Origin: Bradyrhizobium liaoningense
Lineage (GTDB): Bacteria > Pseudomonadota > Alphaproteobacteria > Rhizobiales > Xanthobacteraceae
DNA: 64,000 nt
Direction: 5' to 3'
Assembly (NCBI RefSeq): GCF_018130955.1
Contig: NZ_JAFCJM010000008.1
Coordinates: 1 to 64,000 of the forward strand
The notes beneath the pieces are model-generated. The model was given only the letters and a program-made list of their open reading frames with translations, was not told the origin of the DNA and made no database searches. Position 1 is the stretch's first letter, and the number at the start of each line of letters is the position of its first letter. The translations under genes and the position numbers were made by a program. Of this stretch, positions 26,975 through 36,245 are shown one piece after another.

Positions 26975-27958
26975 TCATGTTCGAACCAAACGTTTGATCC
27001 AACTTAGGCTCGTGTCGATCACCCAATCGGTTTGTTCGGTGGTCAATGTCGGCATCGCGGCGGCGCCGGGACCATGGCCGAGGGGATTTCGTACATAGGT
27101 GAATAGATGTTTTAGAGCATTTGCTTCCCAGCTCACAAGGTTTCCGTTGCCTGACAAGTTATCGATATAGTTATGAGCCCCGCGCTCCTTGCCTGTTGTC
27201 AAATTGTTTTCCGCCGAGATAATTTTGATCGCGCTCTCCAGCGCTCGTACTGCATAGAACGCTGGGTCACGCGCGCTATTGTCTCGACGGTCGAATGCCT
27301 CTTTCATGTCAGTGTCTACATTTTTCCACTTCGGAGCAGACACTAGACTCCAGAACGGTGTATCGATTTCAGCCTGCATCCGCTCATCGTCCGCACTTTG
27401 GACAAAGCCGTTGTGATAATGCAGTTTGCACTCGGCTTGACGGAGGCGGGTATTCAGCTCTGCCACGGCCGCGCGAAAATCTTTGTTCATCGTCTCATTC
27501 TGCGTCCGAATCCCGTCGGAATAGTTTCCGGGGATACGGGGCTTTCCGCTGCGAGCGCTTCTGGTGCTATAAAAGTCTTCCGCCTGCTTAATCGCTGCAG
27601 GCAAGTTGGCGTTGTTGGTGGCGACGCGCTCCTCGACCAGACGAAAGGCAAGCTCGATAAAGCTAACTCGTTCCTTCATAAAGCGATCGGCTGGATCACT
27701 TCCATCGAAGTCTTGCAAGAACCACGTTTTGCAGACGTGTTCGATATCCCATGATCCATAATAGTGGTGTGGTTGGCCGTTCCAGGTTCCCATGAAATTG
27801 TAGGTCAGAGGCGAAAGAGATGCTTGGCCTAATTCCATTGACAGCCTGCTTTGCACCTCAGACCAGAGGCCTTTGTTGCTGCCGGTGAAGCGACAGAGTT
27901 GCTCCGAAAACAATCGGTAGATTTGGACCAGCAGTCGCTGCTCGGTTTGAGTGAACAT
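26975..27958 (-). CDS. HEPN-domain protein, candidate abortive-infection type
   Basis: The 327-residue soluble protein has a C-terminal helical domain with DPAFYAVRALESAIKIISAE and, near residue 289, RNPLGHG. The latter fits the Rx4H motif of HEPN ribonucleases. The N-terminal ~130 residues are a separate helical region with many aromatic residues (MGTWNGQPHHYYGSWDIEHV). This two-part layout resembles AbiJ-like proteins. The gene is lower in GC than the core and has no antitoxin-like neighbour. A defence role is inferred. Confidence 0.6.
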   Translation of the reverse strand: MFTQTEQRLLVQIYRLFSEQLCRFTGSNKGLWSEVQSRLSMELGQASLSPLTYNFMGTWNGQPHHYYGSWDIEHVCKTWFLQDFDGSDPADRFMKERVSFIELAFRLVEERVATNNANLPAAIKQAEDFYSTRSARSGKPRIPGNYSDGIRTQNETMNKDFRAAVAELNTRLRQAECKLHYHNGFVQSADDERMQAEIDTPFWSLVSAPKWKNVDTDMKEAFDRRDNSARDPAFYAVRALESAIKIISAENNLTTGKERGAHNYIDNLSGNGNLVSWEANALKHLFTYVRNPLGHGPGAAAMPTLTTEQTDWVIDTSLSWIKRLVRT

Positions 27959-28072
27959 GGTCCATAGAGGCGTCTGCTTGTAACGCTCTGCAAAACATCA
28001 GTCAGCATTGCGGAAAATATCCTCGAATCAACGAGGGATGGTTACACGCGGGCGCTACACGCCAGACAGTTT

Positions 28073-28261
28073 TTGGAGGATGTCCGCAAAATCCACAGGG
28101 AGTTGCGGGACTGCGCGGCCCCGCCGCAACTGGTCACCGATTACCAATTGGTTCGCGTGGCTCATCTATACGCCAATCTCGCGGCTGCCGGACTGCCCGC
28201 GCCGCGTAGCGTTTTCGAAACGGGGGACGAGCCCGGCGAAGTTTGTCGGCGTTTGAATTGA
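28073..28261 (+). CDS. Hypothetical protein, uncertain start or N-terminal loss
   Basis: A 62-residue product starting at TTG 28073 reads LEDVRKIHRELRDCAAPPQL and ends GDEPGEVCRRLN. The same frame continues upstream without a stop and with protein-like content (GYTRALHARQF) to about 27975, but contains no start codon. This suggests loss of the original 5' end. Function unknown. Confidence 0.4.
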   Translation: MEDVRKIHRELRDCAAPPQLVTDYQLVRVAHLYANLAAAGLPAPRSVFETGDEPGEVCRRLN

Positions 28262-28332
28262 TCGTGCCCCCGGTGAAAAATTCTTCACCCGGGAAGTGGG
28301 GCCGAAGTGGCGGCGCATTCTTGGTGCGCAGT

Positions 28333-28605
28333 TCAATCCTTATAACCTTCCTTGTGCTTCATGCATCCTTCTTGGTCGCAGACATAATCGCCCGTGCGAC
28401 CGTGCATCGTGCAAGGCTGCTTGGGAATCGGGGCGTCATCGGGTTTTGCGTTCGAGTCTTGGATAAATCGATCCCAAGCTGCCAAAAACTGCCTAGAACA
28501 ATCCTTAGGTCGTGGCTTTAAAGTCTTTCCTGTCTCGGCGATCACCATTCCTGACATGAACGTTATCGCCGCAAAGGCTATGGCAAACTTGATTCTCATC
28601 GGCAT
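28333..28605 (-). CDS. Small exported protein
   Basis: The 90-residue product has a signal peptide (MPMRIKFAIAFAAITFMSGM, cut near VIAETG). The short mature region ends with paired cysteines (QPCTMHGRTGDYVCDQEGC). ATG 28597 or an upstream ATG are alternatives. Function unknown. Confidence 0.55.
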   Translation of the reverse strand: MPMRIKFAIAFAAITFMSGMVIAETGKTLKPRPKDCSRQFLAAWDRFIQDSNAKPDDAPIPKQPCTMHGRTGDYVCDQEGCMKHKEGYKD

Positions 28606-28666
28606 ATCTTGCCCCACGGCAGTATTCATGGCGTGGTCGCCATGCCGGGCACGCTAGAACGGTACC

Positions 28667-28774
28667 ATGGCTGAGGTGAAGGGCTGGGGCCGCCCCTTCG
28701 ACGATCCGATCAGGCTACCGGATGACCGCGTGCTGACCACGCTGCCCAAGGCGGTCCACAATGCGCCAGAGTGA
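28667..28774 (+). pseudogene. Internally deleted remnant of a small conserved protein
   Basis: The frame reads VKGWGRPFDDPIRLPDDR, then VLTTLPKAVHNAPE and stop. I recall a Bradyrhizobium family with the same GWGRPFDDPI opening and LPKAEHDA segment, but with extra residues between them and ~60 more afterwards. Here 35 residues remain. The family match is from memory. Confidence 0.4.
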
Positions 28775-28787
28775 CAGGCGGCGACGG

Positions 28788-28943
28788 CTATGGACGTTCT
28801 TCCCGCTTGGGACTGGCCGGGACTTCTCGCGCCTCTTCTTCGGACAGGAGTTGCCGGATGACGGCGCGCTTGTGCTCGTCGGTCTCTTCCTCAATGAGCT
28901 TTCGATACCGGCGGATATTCTCGTTGTGGATGTATTGTTCCAT
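28788..28943 (-). CDS. Small helical hypothetical protein
   Basis: A 51-residue protein MEQYIHNENIRRYRKLIEEE followed by HKRAVIRQLLSEEEAREVP. It matches the pattern of a very common small rhizobial protein of unknown role. GGAGGGCAGG lies before ATG 28943; the frame is open further upstream. Confidence 0.6.
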   Translation of the reverse strand: MEQYIHNENIRRYRKLIEEETDEHKRAVIRQLLSEEEAREVPASPKREERP

Positions 28944-29104
28944 GGGACCTGCCCTCCCACGCAAATTTGGGTCGTGTCGGTATCCTAGTCCCAAGCCAAA
29001 CTTAATCCATGTTAATTTTTGTGGTGCCGGCCGCGCGGCATCAACAAGGGCTTCCCTTGATCTGTCTCAACGGCCCCCTTCAGCCCCTCCCTCCCATCGG
29101 GCCT

Positions 29105-29260
29105 ATGAACCAAGCTAAGGACAAGCTGCCACCCCGGCCGAAACCCAAGCCCGCGCCGAAGTCGCGTAAGTGGCAGATAGACGAGGCGCAGAAGACCATC
29201 GAGGAGTACGCGGCCGATCTGCGCGAGCTGATCAAGAAGCTGCGGCGGCGGCTGCATTGA
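29105..29260 (+). CDS. Small basic protein
   Basis: A 51-residue Pro/Lys-rich protein (MNQAKDKLPPRPKPKPAPKS) ending in a charged helix (IEEYAADLRELIKKLRRRLH). It faces the integrase gene. The start at ATG 29105 lacks a strong ribosome site. Function unknown. Confidence 0.45.
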   Translation: MNQAKDKLPPRPKPKPAPKSRKWQIDEAQKTIEEYAADLRELIKKLRRRLH

Positions 29261-29297
29261 AGTGCTGCGGGGCGTCGCGGCGGGCGGCGCCACCCGA

Positions 29298-30728
29298 TCA
29301 CGCCGCGATCTTCCGCGCCTTGCTCTCAGCCGCCGTCGCGACGATCCGTCGCAGCTCGGCCGCGACGCCGTCGAGCACCGCGCGCTTTTCCTTCATCCGC
29401 TTGGAATGGTTGTAGACCTTGCCGGTGACGGTGGGCACGATCTCCTCGCCCTTCTTGCTCACGGCGTGGTCGAGGCATTTCGCGATCTGCGCATCGTCGA
29501 AACCGAGATCACCGGCCAAGGTCGCCGCCGTGCGGCGCAGATCGTGCGGCGTGAAAGGCTTGAGCCCGAGCAGCGCGCAAAGGCCGGGCGTCTTGATCTG
29601 TCCCTTGCGCTTGCCATCGGTGTGCGTGGTGCCGCGCAGTGCCACGGCCATCACCTGCCGGTTCATCCGCTGGTCGCCGAGCGGGCTCGCAAACACGAAC
29701 TGCTGATCCTTGGACGCCAGCGCTTCCTTGATGGTCTCGACGGCGAGAGACGACAACGGTTGCTGAATCACCCGGCGCTTCTTGACCCGCTTCAACGGCA
29801 CGTCGAAGCGCGGGTGCTCGCTGTCGAGATCGAACAGCTCGTCCCGGCGGGCGCCGAGCAGCTCATTCGAGCGCAGCATGGTGACCAGCTCGAACTTGAG
29901 CGCCAACCGGGTCCGGCGGTCCCATGGCAAATCCTCGCGGTCGAGGCCGTGCCAGAAAATCCTGATCTCGTCCTCGGACAACACCCGCGTGCGCGGATGC
30001 TCCGGGTCGAGCTTCGGCAGGTTGACGCAGGGGCTGGCGGTGACGTAGTCGCGGCCTGCTTCGGCCGCCCAGTTGAACAGCGCGCTCGCCGCCTTGCGCA
30101 TCTGCCGCGCATTGCTGGTCGAGGGGACGCCGAACTCACCGGCAACGATGTCGTTCGACAGCGTGGCGATGTCGTGCTTGGTAACCTCGGTGGCGAGCTT
30201 GCTGCCGAGCCGGGGGCTCAGGAACCGTTGCAAATTGCTCGCGGTCGTCTCCCAGCTCTCCAGCCGGGGCCGCATCTCGCCGTCCGGCTTCTTGACTTTG
30301 ACCTTCATCCATTCGATGCGCTCGGCGATGATGTCGTCGACGGTCCGGCCGCGCTTGGTCTTCAGCACCTTCTGCTGCCGCAGACCCTCGGCGACGTTCT
30401 CGCCCTTGCCGAGCCGGGCCTTGAGCGCATAGACCGCGCTGCGGGCGTCCTCGACGGTGAAGGTCTCGGGGTTATAGACGCCCAGCACGGTGGAACGCTG
30501 CTTGCCGGTCGACGGATCGGTGAACTTGAAATTGAAAGTCGCCGTGCCCGCCGCGATGATGCTGACATAGAGGCCGGGGCACTTGCGGTCGTAGACCTTG
30601 GTGCGCGCGGTGACCCGCTTCTGGCAGATGCGGTCGGTCAGGATCACACGGCCGTTGCGGGCGGGTTTGGCGAGGGGTTCGAGAATGATGACGGTCGGCT
30701 CGATCGCGACGAGTGCGGTGCTGGTCAT
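29298..30728 (-). CDS. Tyrosine recombinase (site-specific integrase)
   Basis: The 476-residue protein has an N-terminal arm-binding region (GLYVSIIAAGTATFNFKFTD), a core-binding domain (about 130-240) and a catalytic domain. Catalytic residues visible are the first Arg (MLRSNELLGARRDEL), HDLRRTAATLAGDLG, the second His position (KCLDHAV) and the nucleophile Tyr in KVYNHSKRM. It lies at the right edge of the accessory island and faces inward, as expected of the element's integrase. It is likely responsible for insertion, but no attachment repeat was found. Confidence 0.92.
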   Translation of the reverse strand: MTSTALVAIEPTVIILEPLAKPARNGRVILTDRICQKRVTARTKVYDRKCPGLYVSIIAAGTATFNFKFTDPSTGKQRSTVLGVYNPETFTVEDARSAVYALKARLGKGENVAEGLRQQKVLKTKRGRTVDDIIAERIEWMKVKVKKPDGEMRPRLESWETTASNLQRFLSPRLGSKLATEVTKHDIATLSNDIVAGEFGVPSTSNARQMRKAASALFNWAAEAGRDYVTASPCVNLPKLDPEHPRTRVLSEDEIRIFWHGLDREDLPWDRRTRLALKFELVTMLRSNELLGARRDELFDLDSEHPRFDVPLKRVKKRRVIQQPLSSLAVETIKEALASKDQQFVFASPLGDQRMNRQVMAVALRGTTHTDGKRKGQIKTPGLCALLGLKPFTPHDLRRTAATLAGDLGFDDAQIAKCLDHAVSKKGEEIVPTVTGKVYNHSKRMKEKRAVLDGVAAELRRIVATAAESKARKIAA

Positions 30729-30874
30729 GTGCGAATGTCCTTCGGTTGGGGTTAGGGCCCGGCCCTGAATTTGGCGAAGCCCGCAGAAACAGCCCGCACC
30801 AAGCCTAATCAGAAAGGCCTGATTTCATAGGGGTTTCTTAGTTTCGGCGTGTTTCACCGAATACCAAGATAATG

Positions 30875-30913
30875 CCCTGTGGTTATGGGTCCCGGCCTTC
30901 GCCGGGACGACGG
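30875..30913. repeat. Family A palindrome, half copy
   Basis: CCTGTGGTTATGGGTCCCGG followed by CCTTCGCCGGGACGACGG equals the right arm of the 109-235 element. It marks the boundary between the integrase upstream region and the acyltransferase gene. Confidence 0.8.
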
Positions 30914-30915
30914 TG

Positions 30916-31983
30916 TCACTCTGCCGCCTGCAACGCGCCCGCTGCCTTCTTCGGCGCGATCCAGAATGCGCGGGGACGCTCGAACAGGAAATTGGCGCGC
31001 AGGCGCAGCGCGGCCTGCCAGATCACGAGCGATCCAACGATGCCGGCGATGGTGACGATCAGCGAGACCATGCCGATGTCGGGGATAATGTCGGTGCGCA
31101 GCAGAAAGGTGCGCGTCGAGGCCATCGGCAGGAAGAAGGCGAGGTAGATCACGATGGAATGCTCGCCGCAGAAGCGCAGGACGTTCATCCAGTGCACGCG
31201 CGCCAGCAGCGTGCCCACCGTGATGATGGCGCAGGCGCCGGCAAAGCCGAGCAGCAGCGAGACGAGCTTCCATTCGCTCGCGCCCAGCGCGACGAGGCTG
31301 CCGTTGACGATCGCCCATGCCGCGAGTCCCGCGAGCGCCAGCCGAGGATGGCTGCGCGCACGATCGGACAGCGCGAAGACGTAGTCTGCGAACAAATAGC
31401 CCGAATAGAAATAGACGAAGCGCGCACAGAACTCGTCGATCGCGGTCCACCCCGTCGTGACGCGCGCGGTCTCCAGCGCTGCTGCGATGAGCCAGATCGC
31501 GAGCGGGGGGAATCTGCGTGTCAGTTTTGTGACGACGAAGAACACCGGCAGCAGATAGATGAACCAGAGCGTGCCGAACGGCTCGATGAAGGACTCCAGA
31601 TAAAGCCAGCCGACCTCGCGCCAGCCGGTCTCCACCGCAAGGCCATGCGCCTTGAAGCCGAACTGGATTGTCACCCAAACGACATAGAAATAAGCGAAAT
31701 GCACCACCTTGCGGTCGAGATAGGTTCGCCAGTCGCGGTCGATCACCAGGGGCAGGAACAGGCCCGAAATCAGGAAGAAATCCGGCATCCGGAACGGTTT
31801 TGCGAACACCACCAGTCCATGCATGAAGCCGGTCTCGCCCGCAGCGAGTTCAACCCCCAGCACCGAATGCATCATCACGACCATGACGATGCAGATGCCC
31901 TTGGCATAGTCGACCCAGTCGACACGCGCGGCCGCCGAGGTCCCGAAACCTCCGTGGGCGGGCATTGTGCCGATTGGTGTCAT
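30916..31983 (-). CDS. Acyltransferase family 3 membrane protein
   Basis: The 355-residue protein has about ten hydrophobic segments. It begins with the acyltransferase-3 signature RVDWVDYAKGICIVMVVMMH, followed by FRMPDFFLISGLFLPLVIDR with a conserved Arg. Such inner-membrane proteins acetylate or acylate exported sugars or lipids. AAAGGGAC precedes ATG 31983. It is divergent from ugd, which makes UDP-glucuronate, so a polysaccharide-modifying role is possible. Confidence 0.85.
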   Translation of the reverse strand: MTPIGTMPAHGGFGTSAAARVDWVDYAKGICIVMVVMMHSVLGVELAAGETGFMHGLVVFAKPFRMPDFFLISGLFLPLVIDRDWRTYLDRKVVHFAYFYVVWVTIQFGFKAHGLAVETGWREVGWLYLESFIEPFGTLWFIYLLPVFFVVTKLTRRFPPLAIWLIAAALETARVTTGWTAIDEFCARFVYFYSGYLFADYVFALSDRARSHPRLALAGLAAWAIVNGSLVALGASEWKLVSLLLGFAGACAIITVGTLLARVHWMNVLRFCGEHSIVIYLAFFLPMASTRTFLLRTDIIPDIGMVSLIVTIAGIVGSLVIWQAALRLRANFLFERPRAFWIAPKKAAGALQAAE

Positions 31984-32172
31984 GGTGTCCCTTTTCGAGG
32001 CGGTCACCGCCCGGTTGTGAGGCAGTGTGAGGCCTTGCGGTTTACGCTATCTTTACTGGTACAAATCGCATGCCGCTTTTCGAATTCCAGGCCTTCCCTC
32101 GCGGCCGGAAAATGCCTAAGACCGAGTCGAATTCGAGTTAGATTTTGTTAACCACGACAGACAGGGTTTCCG

Positions 32173-33489
32173 ATGCGCATCGCCATGATCGGCACGGGTT
32201 ATGTGGGGCTGGTGTCCGGCGCCTGTTTTGCGGATTTCGGTCACGATGTCACCTGCGTCGACAAGGATGAAAGCAAGATCGCAGCGCTCCATCGCGGCGA
32301 GATCCCGATCTACGAGCCGGGGCTCGACGCGCTGGTCGCGGCCAACGTGAAGGCCAAGCGGCTCGACTTCACCACCGACCTGTCCAAGCCGGTGGCGGAC
32401 GCGGATGCGGTGTTCATCGCGGTCGGCACGCCGTCGCGCCGCGGCGACGGTCACGCCGATCTCACCTACGTCTATGCCGCCGCGCGCGAGATCGCGCAGT
32501 CGCTGTCCGGCTTCACCGTGGTGGTGACGAAGTCGACCGTGCCGGTCGGCACCGGTGACGAGGTCGAGCGCATCATCCGCGAGACCAATCCGAAAGCCGA
32601 TGTGGTGGTCGCCTCCAACCCCGAATTCCTGCGCGAGGGCGCGGCGATCCGCGACTTCAAGTTCCCCGACCGCATCGTGGTCGGCACCGAGGACGAGCGC
32701 GGCCGCAAGGTGATGGGCGACGTCTACCGCCCGCTGTCGCTGAACCAGGCGCCCGTCATGTTCACTGCGCGCCGCACGGCCGAGATGATCAAATACGCCG
32801 CGAACGCCTTCCTCGCGACCAAGATCACCTTCATCAACGAGATCGCCGATCTCTCCGAAAAGGTCGGCGCCAATGTCCAGGAGGTCGCGCGCGGCATCGG
32901 CCTGGACAACCGCATCGGCACGAAGTTCCTGCATGCGGGGCCCGGCTTCGGCGGCTCCTGCTTCCCGAAGGACACCCGTGCGCTGATCAAGATCGCGCAG
33001 GACTATGATGTGAGCCTGCGCATCGTCGAGGCGGTGCTCGCCGTCAACGAGAACCGCAAGCGCGCGATGGCGCGCAAGGTCAGCCACGCGCTCGGCGGCG
33101 CGCTTCGCGGCAAGACCATCGGCGTGCTCGGCCTCACCTTCAAGCCCGACACCGACGATATGCGCGAGGCACCGTCGATCCCGCTGGTCACCGGGCTGCT
33201 CGACATGGGCGCGAAGGTGCGCGCCTACGATCCCGCCGGCATGGAGCAGGCGCGGCCGGAGCTGCCGAGCATCGACTATTGCGAGGACGCCTATGCCTGC
33301 GCTGAGGGCGCCGACGCCCTCGTGATCGTCACCGAATGGGTCCAGTTCCGCGCCCTCGATCTCGACCGGCTGAAGCAGACCATGGCGCAGCCCGTGATCG
33401 TCGACCTGCGCAATATCTACCGCCCCGAGGAGATGGAAGCCGCCGGCTTCGTCTATGAGAGTGTGGGAAGGGCGTCGGCGAACGGTTGA
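32173..33489 (+). CDS. ugd: UDP-glucose 6-dehydrogenase
   Basis: The 438-residue enzyme oxidises UDP-glucose to UDP-glucuronate with two NAD. The N-terminal Rossmann motif is GTGYVGLVSGACFADFGHD. The catalytic Cys lies in GPGFGGSCFPKDTRAL at about residue 260. The C-terminal UDP-binding domain contains LGLTFKPDTDDMREAPS. Length and order are typical. It supplies a precursor for acidic surface polysaccharides. Confidence 0.95.
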   Translation: MRIAMIGTGYVGLVSGACFADFGHDVTCVDKDESKIAALHRGEIPIYEPGLDALVAANVKAKRLDFTTDLSKPVADADAVFIAVGTPSRRGDGHADLTYVYAAAREIAQSLSGFTVVVTKSTVPVGTGDEVERIIRETNPKADVVVASNPEFLREGAAIRDFKFPDRIVVGTEDERGRKVMGDVYRPLSLNQAPVMFTARRTAEMIKYAANAFLATKITFINEIADLSEKVGANVQEVARGIGLDNRIGTKFLHAGPGFGGSCFPKDTRALIKIAQDYDVSLRIVEAVLAVNENRKRAMARKVSHALGGALRGKTIGVLGLTFKPDTDDMREAPSIPLVTGLLDMGAKVRAYDPAGMEQARPELPSIDYCEDAYACAEGADALVIVTEWVQFRALDLDRLKQTMAQPVIVDLRNIYRPEEMEAAGFVYESVGRASANG

Positions 33490-33511
33490 TTCGCATCTAC
33501 TCCAGTAATTC

Positions 33512-33628
33512 CGTCATGGCCGGGCTTGTCCCGGCCATCCACGTCTTGTTCACTCCGCGATGAAAGAACGTGGATGCCCGGGACATCTAGCGCGAAGACG
33601 CGCTTCGCGCTTTTGCCCGGGCATGACG
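33512..33628. repeat. Bipartite palindrome, family B, long right arm
   Basis: The left arm CGTCATGGCCGGGCTTGTCC...CCATCCACG and the right arm CGTGGATGCCCGGGAC...GCCCGGGCATGACG enclose about 35 bases. The right arm carries an extra stretch containing GACGCGCTTCGCGCTTTTGC, also seen in the copy at 61679. The element ends next to the hrpB start codon. Confidence 0.85.
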
Positions 33629-33629
33629 A

Positions 33630-36119
33630 GTGGATAGAATCTTGCCCCACAGCTTCGACACACCTCTTCCAATCGACACGGTGCTCGACGAGCTCACGCG
33701 CACGCTCGATCAACACAATGCGGCCGTGCTGGTGGCGCCGCCGGGCGCCGGCAAGACCACGCGCGTGCCGCTGGCGCTGCTGGACGCGCCCTGGGCTGTG
33801 GGCAAGAAGATCATCGTGCTGGAGCCGCGCCGCATCGCGGCCCGTGCCAGCGCCGATCGCATGGCGAAATCGCTGTCCGAGCGCACTGGGGAGACCGTCG
33901 GCTATCGCGTTCGTTTCGGCTCGAAGATATCGAGCGCGACCCGCATCGAGGTGGTGACCGAGGGCATTTTCACCCGCCAGATCCTTAGCGATCCCGAACT
34001 GTCGGGCATCGCTGCCGTGCTGTTTGACGAATTCCACGAGCGCTCGCTGGACGCCGATCTCGGCCTGGCACTGGCGCGCGACGCGCAAACCGGACTGCGC
34101 GAAGACCTGCGCATCCTCGTGATGTCGGCAACGCTCGACGGCGCGCGGGTCGCAAGGCTCTTAGGGAATGCGCCCGTGGTTGAAAGTGAAGGCCGCGCCT
34201 TTCCGGTCGAGACCCGCTATCTCGGCCGCAAGCCGGACGTGCTGCTGGAACGGCAGATGGCGGATGCGATAGCGTCCGCGTTGCGCGCAGATAGCGGCTC
34301 GGTGCTGGCGTTTCTTCCCGGCGCCGCCGAAATCCGCCGCACGCAAAACTTCCTCGCCGAGCGCATCCAGGATGCCAGCACCGAGATCGTGCCATTGTTC
34401 GGCGCGCTCGATGCCGCCGTGCAGGACCGCGCGATTGCGCCGGCGCCCAGGGGCAGCCGCAAGGTCGTGCTGGCGACGTCGATCGCCGAGACCTCGCTCA
34501 CGATCGAAGGCGTGCGCATCGTGGTCGATTCCGGCCTTGCGCGCGTGCCGCGCTACGAGCCGGATATCGGCCTGACCCGGCTCGAGACCGTGCGCGCCGC
34601 GCGCGCTGCGGTCGATCAGCGTCGCGGCCGCGCGGGCCGCACCGAGCCCGGAATCTGCTATCGCCTGTGGGACGAGCCGCAGACGGCGTCGCTCGCGCCC
34701 TATACGCAGCCGGAGATCCTCAGCGCCGACCTGTCGTCGCTGGTGCTCGATCTCGCGCAATGGGGCGTCGCCGATCCCACGGCGCTGTCGTTCCTCGATC
34801 CACCGCCCGCGCCCGCTTGGAAGGAGGCGAACAGCCTGCTCGGCGAGCTCAACGCGCTCGATGCCGACGGCCGCATCACGGCGGAAGGCAAGAGCTTGCG
34901 CGCGCTCGCGCTGCCGCCGCGGCTGGCGCGCATGATCGTGGATTCGCACCGGTCGGGCGAGGGCGAAGCCGCCGCCGAAATCGCAGCTATCCTCACCGAG
35001 CGCGGGCTCGGCGGCGATACCGTCGATCTCGACCAAAGGCTCGATCAGTTTCGCCGCGACCGCTCGCCGCGCGCCTCCAGCGCCCGCGATCTCGCCCGGC
35101 GCTGGGCTGCGCAGGTCGCCTCGACGGAGAAATCTGGATCAGGGCAGGGCGAGCTGAGCACCGGCGTGATGCTTGCCTTTGCCTTCCCCGATCGCGTCGC
35201 GCGCAACCGCGGCAATGGCAGCTTTGTGCTCGCCAATGGCCGCGGCGCCGCCGTCGATCAGACCTCATCGCTTGCGCGCGCACCCTACATCGCGGTGGCC
35301 GAGATGACGGGAACGGCGGCCAGCGGTCGCATCCTGCTCGCCGCGCCGATCCGCGAGGCCGAGATCGAGCAGCATTTTGCCGAGCACATCGAAACCTCGG
35401 ACGAGATTTCCTTCGATCGTGGCGCGATGGCGCTGCGTGCGCGGCGCAAGCGCATTTTGCATGCGATCACGCTCGCGGAAGCACCACTCACGATTTCACC
35501 GTCCGCCGAGACGGCACGCGTCCTCGCTGACGGCTTGATCGCGACCGGACTTGACCGGCTGCCCTGGTCGAAGCAGGCCGTTCAATGGCGTGACCGCGTG
35601 ATGTTTTTGCGCAAGGCCGAAGGCGAGAGCTGGCCCGACCTGTCCGATGCGGCATTGATCGCACGGCGCGAGGATTGGCTGGTGCCCGCGCTCTACGACA
35701 AGATTGCGCTGAAGGACGTCTCGGCCGGCGATCTGTCGGAGGCGCTGATGGCGCTGTTGCCTTGGGACTTGCGCGCGCGGCTGGATCGCGAGGCGCCGAC
35801 GCATTTCGAGGCGCCGACCGGCACGATGCTCGCGATCGACTATGAGGCCGAGCAGGGGCCGACGATCGCGGTGCGGCTTCAGGAATTGTTCGGCCTCAAC
35901 ACCCATCCCTCGATCGCAGCCGGCAAGGTGCCGCTGGTGTTGGAATTGCTGTCGCCGGCGCAGCGCCCGGTGCAGGTGACGCGCGATCTGCCCGGCTTCT
36001 GGCGTGGCAGCTACAGCGCGGTGCGCTCCGATCTGCGCGGCCGCTATCCACGTCACCCCTGGCCCGACGATCCCGCCAATGCGTTGCCGACCCGGCGCGC
36101 CAAGCCGCGCGGGACCTGA
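33630..36119 (+). CDS. hrpB: ATP-dependent helicase HrpB
   Basis: The 829-residue DEAH-type helicase has motif I PPGAGKTTRVPLALLD, motif II DEFHER, motif III SATLDG and motif VI QRRGRAGRTEPG, followed by the HrpB-specific C-terminal region (IAVRLQELFGLNTHPSI, LPGFWRGSYSAVRSDLRGR). HrpB is an RNA-helicase-like protein whose cellular role is poorly defined. The first codon is GTG 33630, directly abutting a family B palindrome, with no clear ribosome site. Confidence 0.93.
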   Translation: MDRILPHSFDTPLPIDTVLDELTRTLDQHNAAVLVAPPGAGKTTRVPLALLDAPWAVGKKIIVLEPRRIAARASADRMAKSLSERTGETVGYRVRFGSKISSATRIEVVTEGIFTRQILSDPELSGIAAVLFDEFHERSLDADLGLALARDAQTGLREDLRILVMSATLDGARVARLLGNAPVVESEGRAFPVETRYLGRKPDVLLERQMADAIASALRADSGSVLAFLPGAAEIRRTQNFLAERIQDASTEIVPLFGALDAAVQDRAIAPAPRGSRKVVLATSIAETSLTIEGVRIVVDSGLARVPRYEPDIGLTRLETVRAARAAVDQRRGRAGRTEPGICYRLWDEPQTASLAPYTQPEILSADLSSLVLDLAQWGVADPTALSFLDPPPAPAWKEANSLLGELNALDADGRITAEGKSLRALALPPRLARMIVDSHRSGEGEAAAEIAAILTERGLGGDTVDLDQRLDQFRRDRSPRASSARDLARRWAAQVASTEKSGSGQGELSTGVMLAFAFPDRVARNRGNGSFVLANGRGAAVDQTSSLARAPYIAVAEMTGTAASGRILLAAPIREAEIEQHFAEHIETSDEISFDRGAMALRARRKRILHAITLAEAPLTISPSAETARVLADGLIATGLDRLPWSKQAVQWRDRVMFLRKAEGESWPDLSDAALIARREDWLVPALYDKIALKDVSAGDLSEALMALLPWDLRARLDREAPTHFEAPTGTMLAIDYEAEQGPTIAVRLQELFGLNTHPSIAAGKVPLVLELLSPAQRPVQVTRDLPGFWRGSYSAVRSDLRGRYPRHPWPDDPANALPTRRAKPRGT

Positions 36120-36245
36120 ATCACACAGGCTCATTAACCGTTCGCTCATCCTTTTCGCCAAAATGGCAGCGTCCCGGCCGTGGCCTTGCTCGCGGAGGGG
36201 CGCTTGCCGTGGTGAGATCGTGCGTTCGGTTCGAAGTGGTGTGTC

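Noticed and set aside
29262..30755. 497-codon plus-strand frame opposite the integrase
   Set aside because: The integrase on the other strand has all catalytic motifs; the plus-strand translation is low-complexity shadow sequence.
12106..30915. Search for attachment-site direct repeats of the island
   Set aside because: I compared 12106-12640 with 30729-30915 by eye and saw no convincing same-orientation repeat of 12 or more bases; GGCCGGGCCC-like matches are inverted and palindromic.
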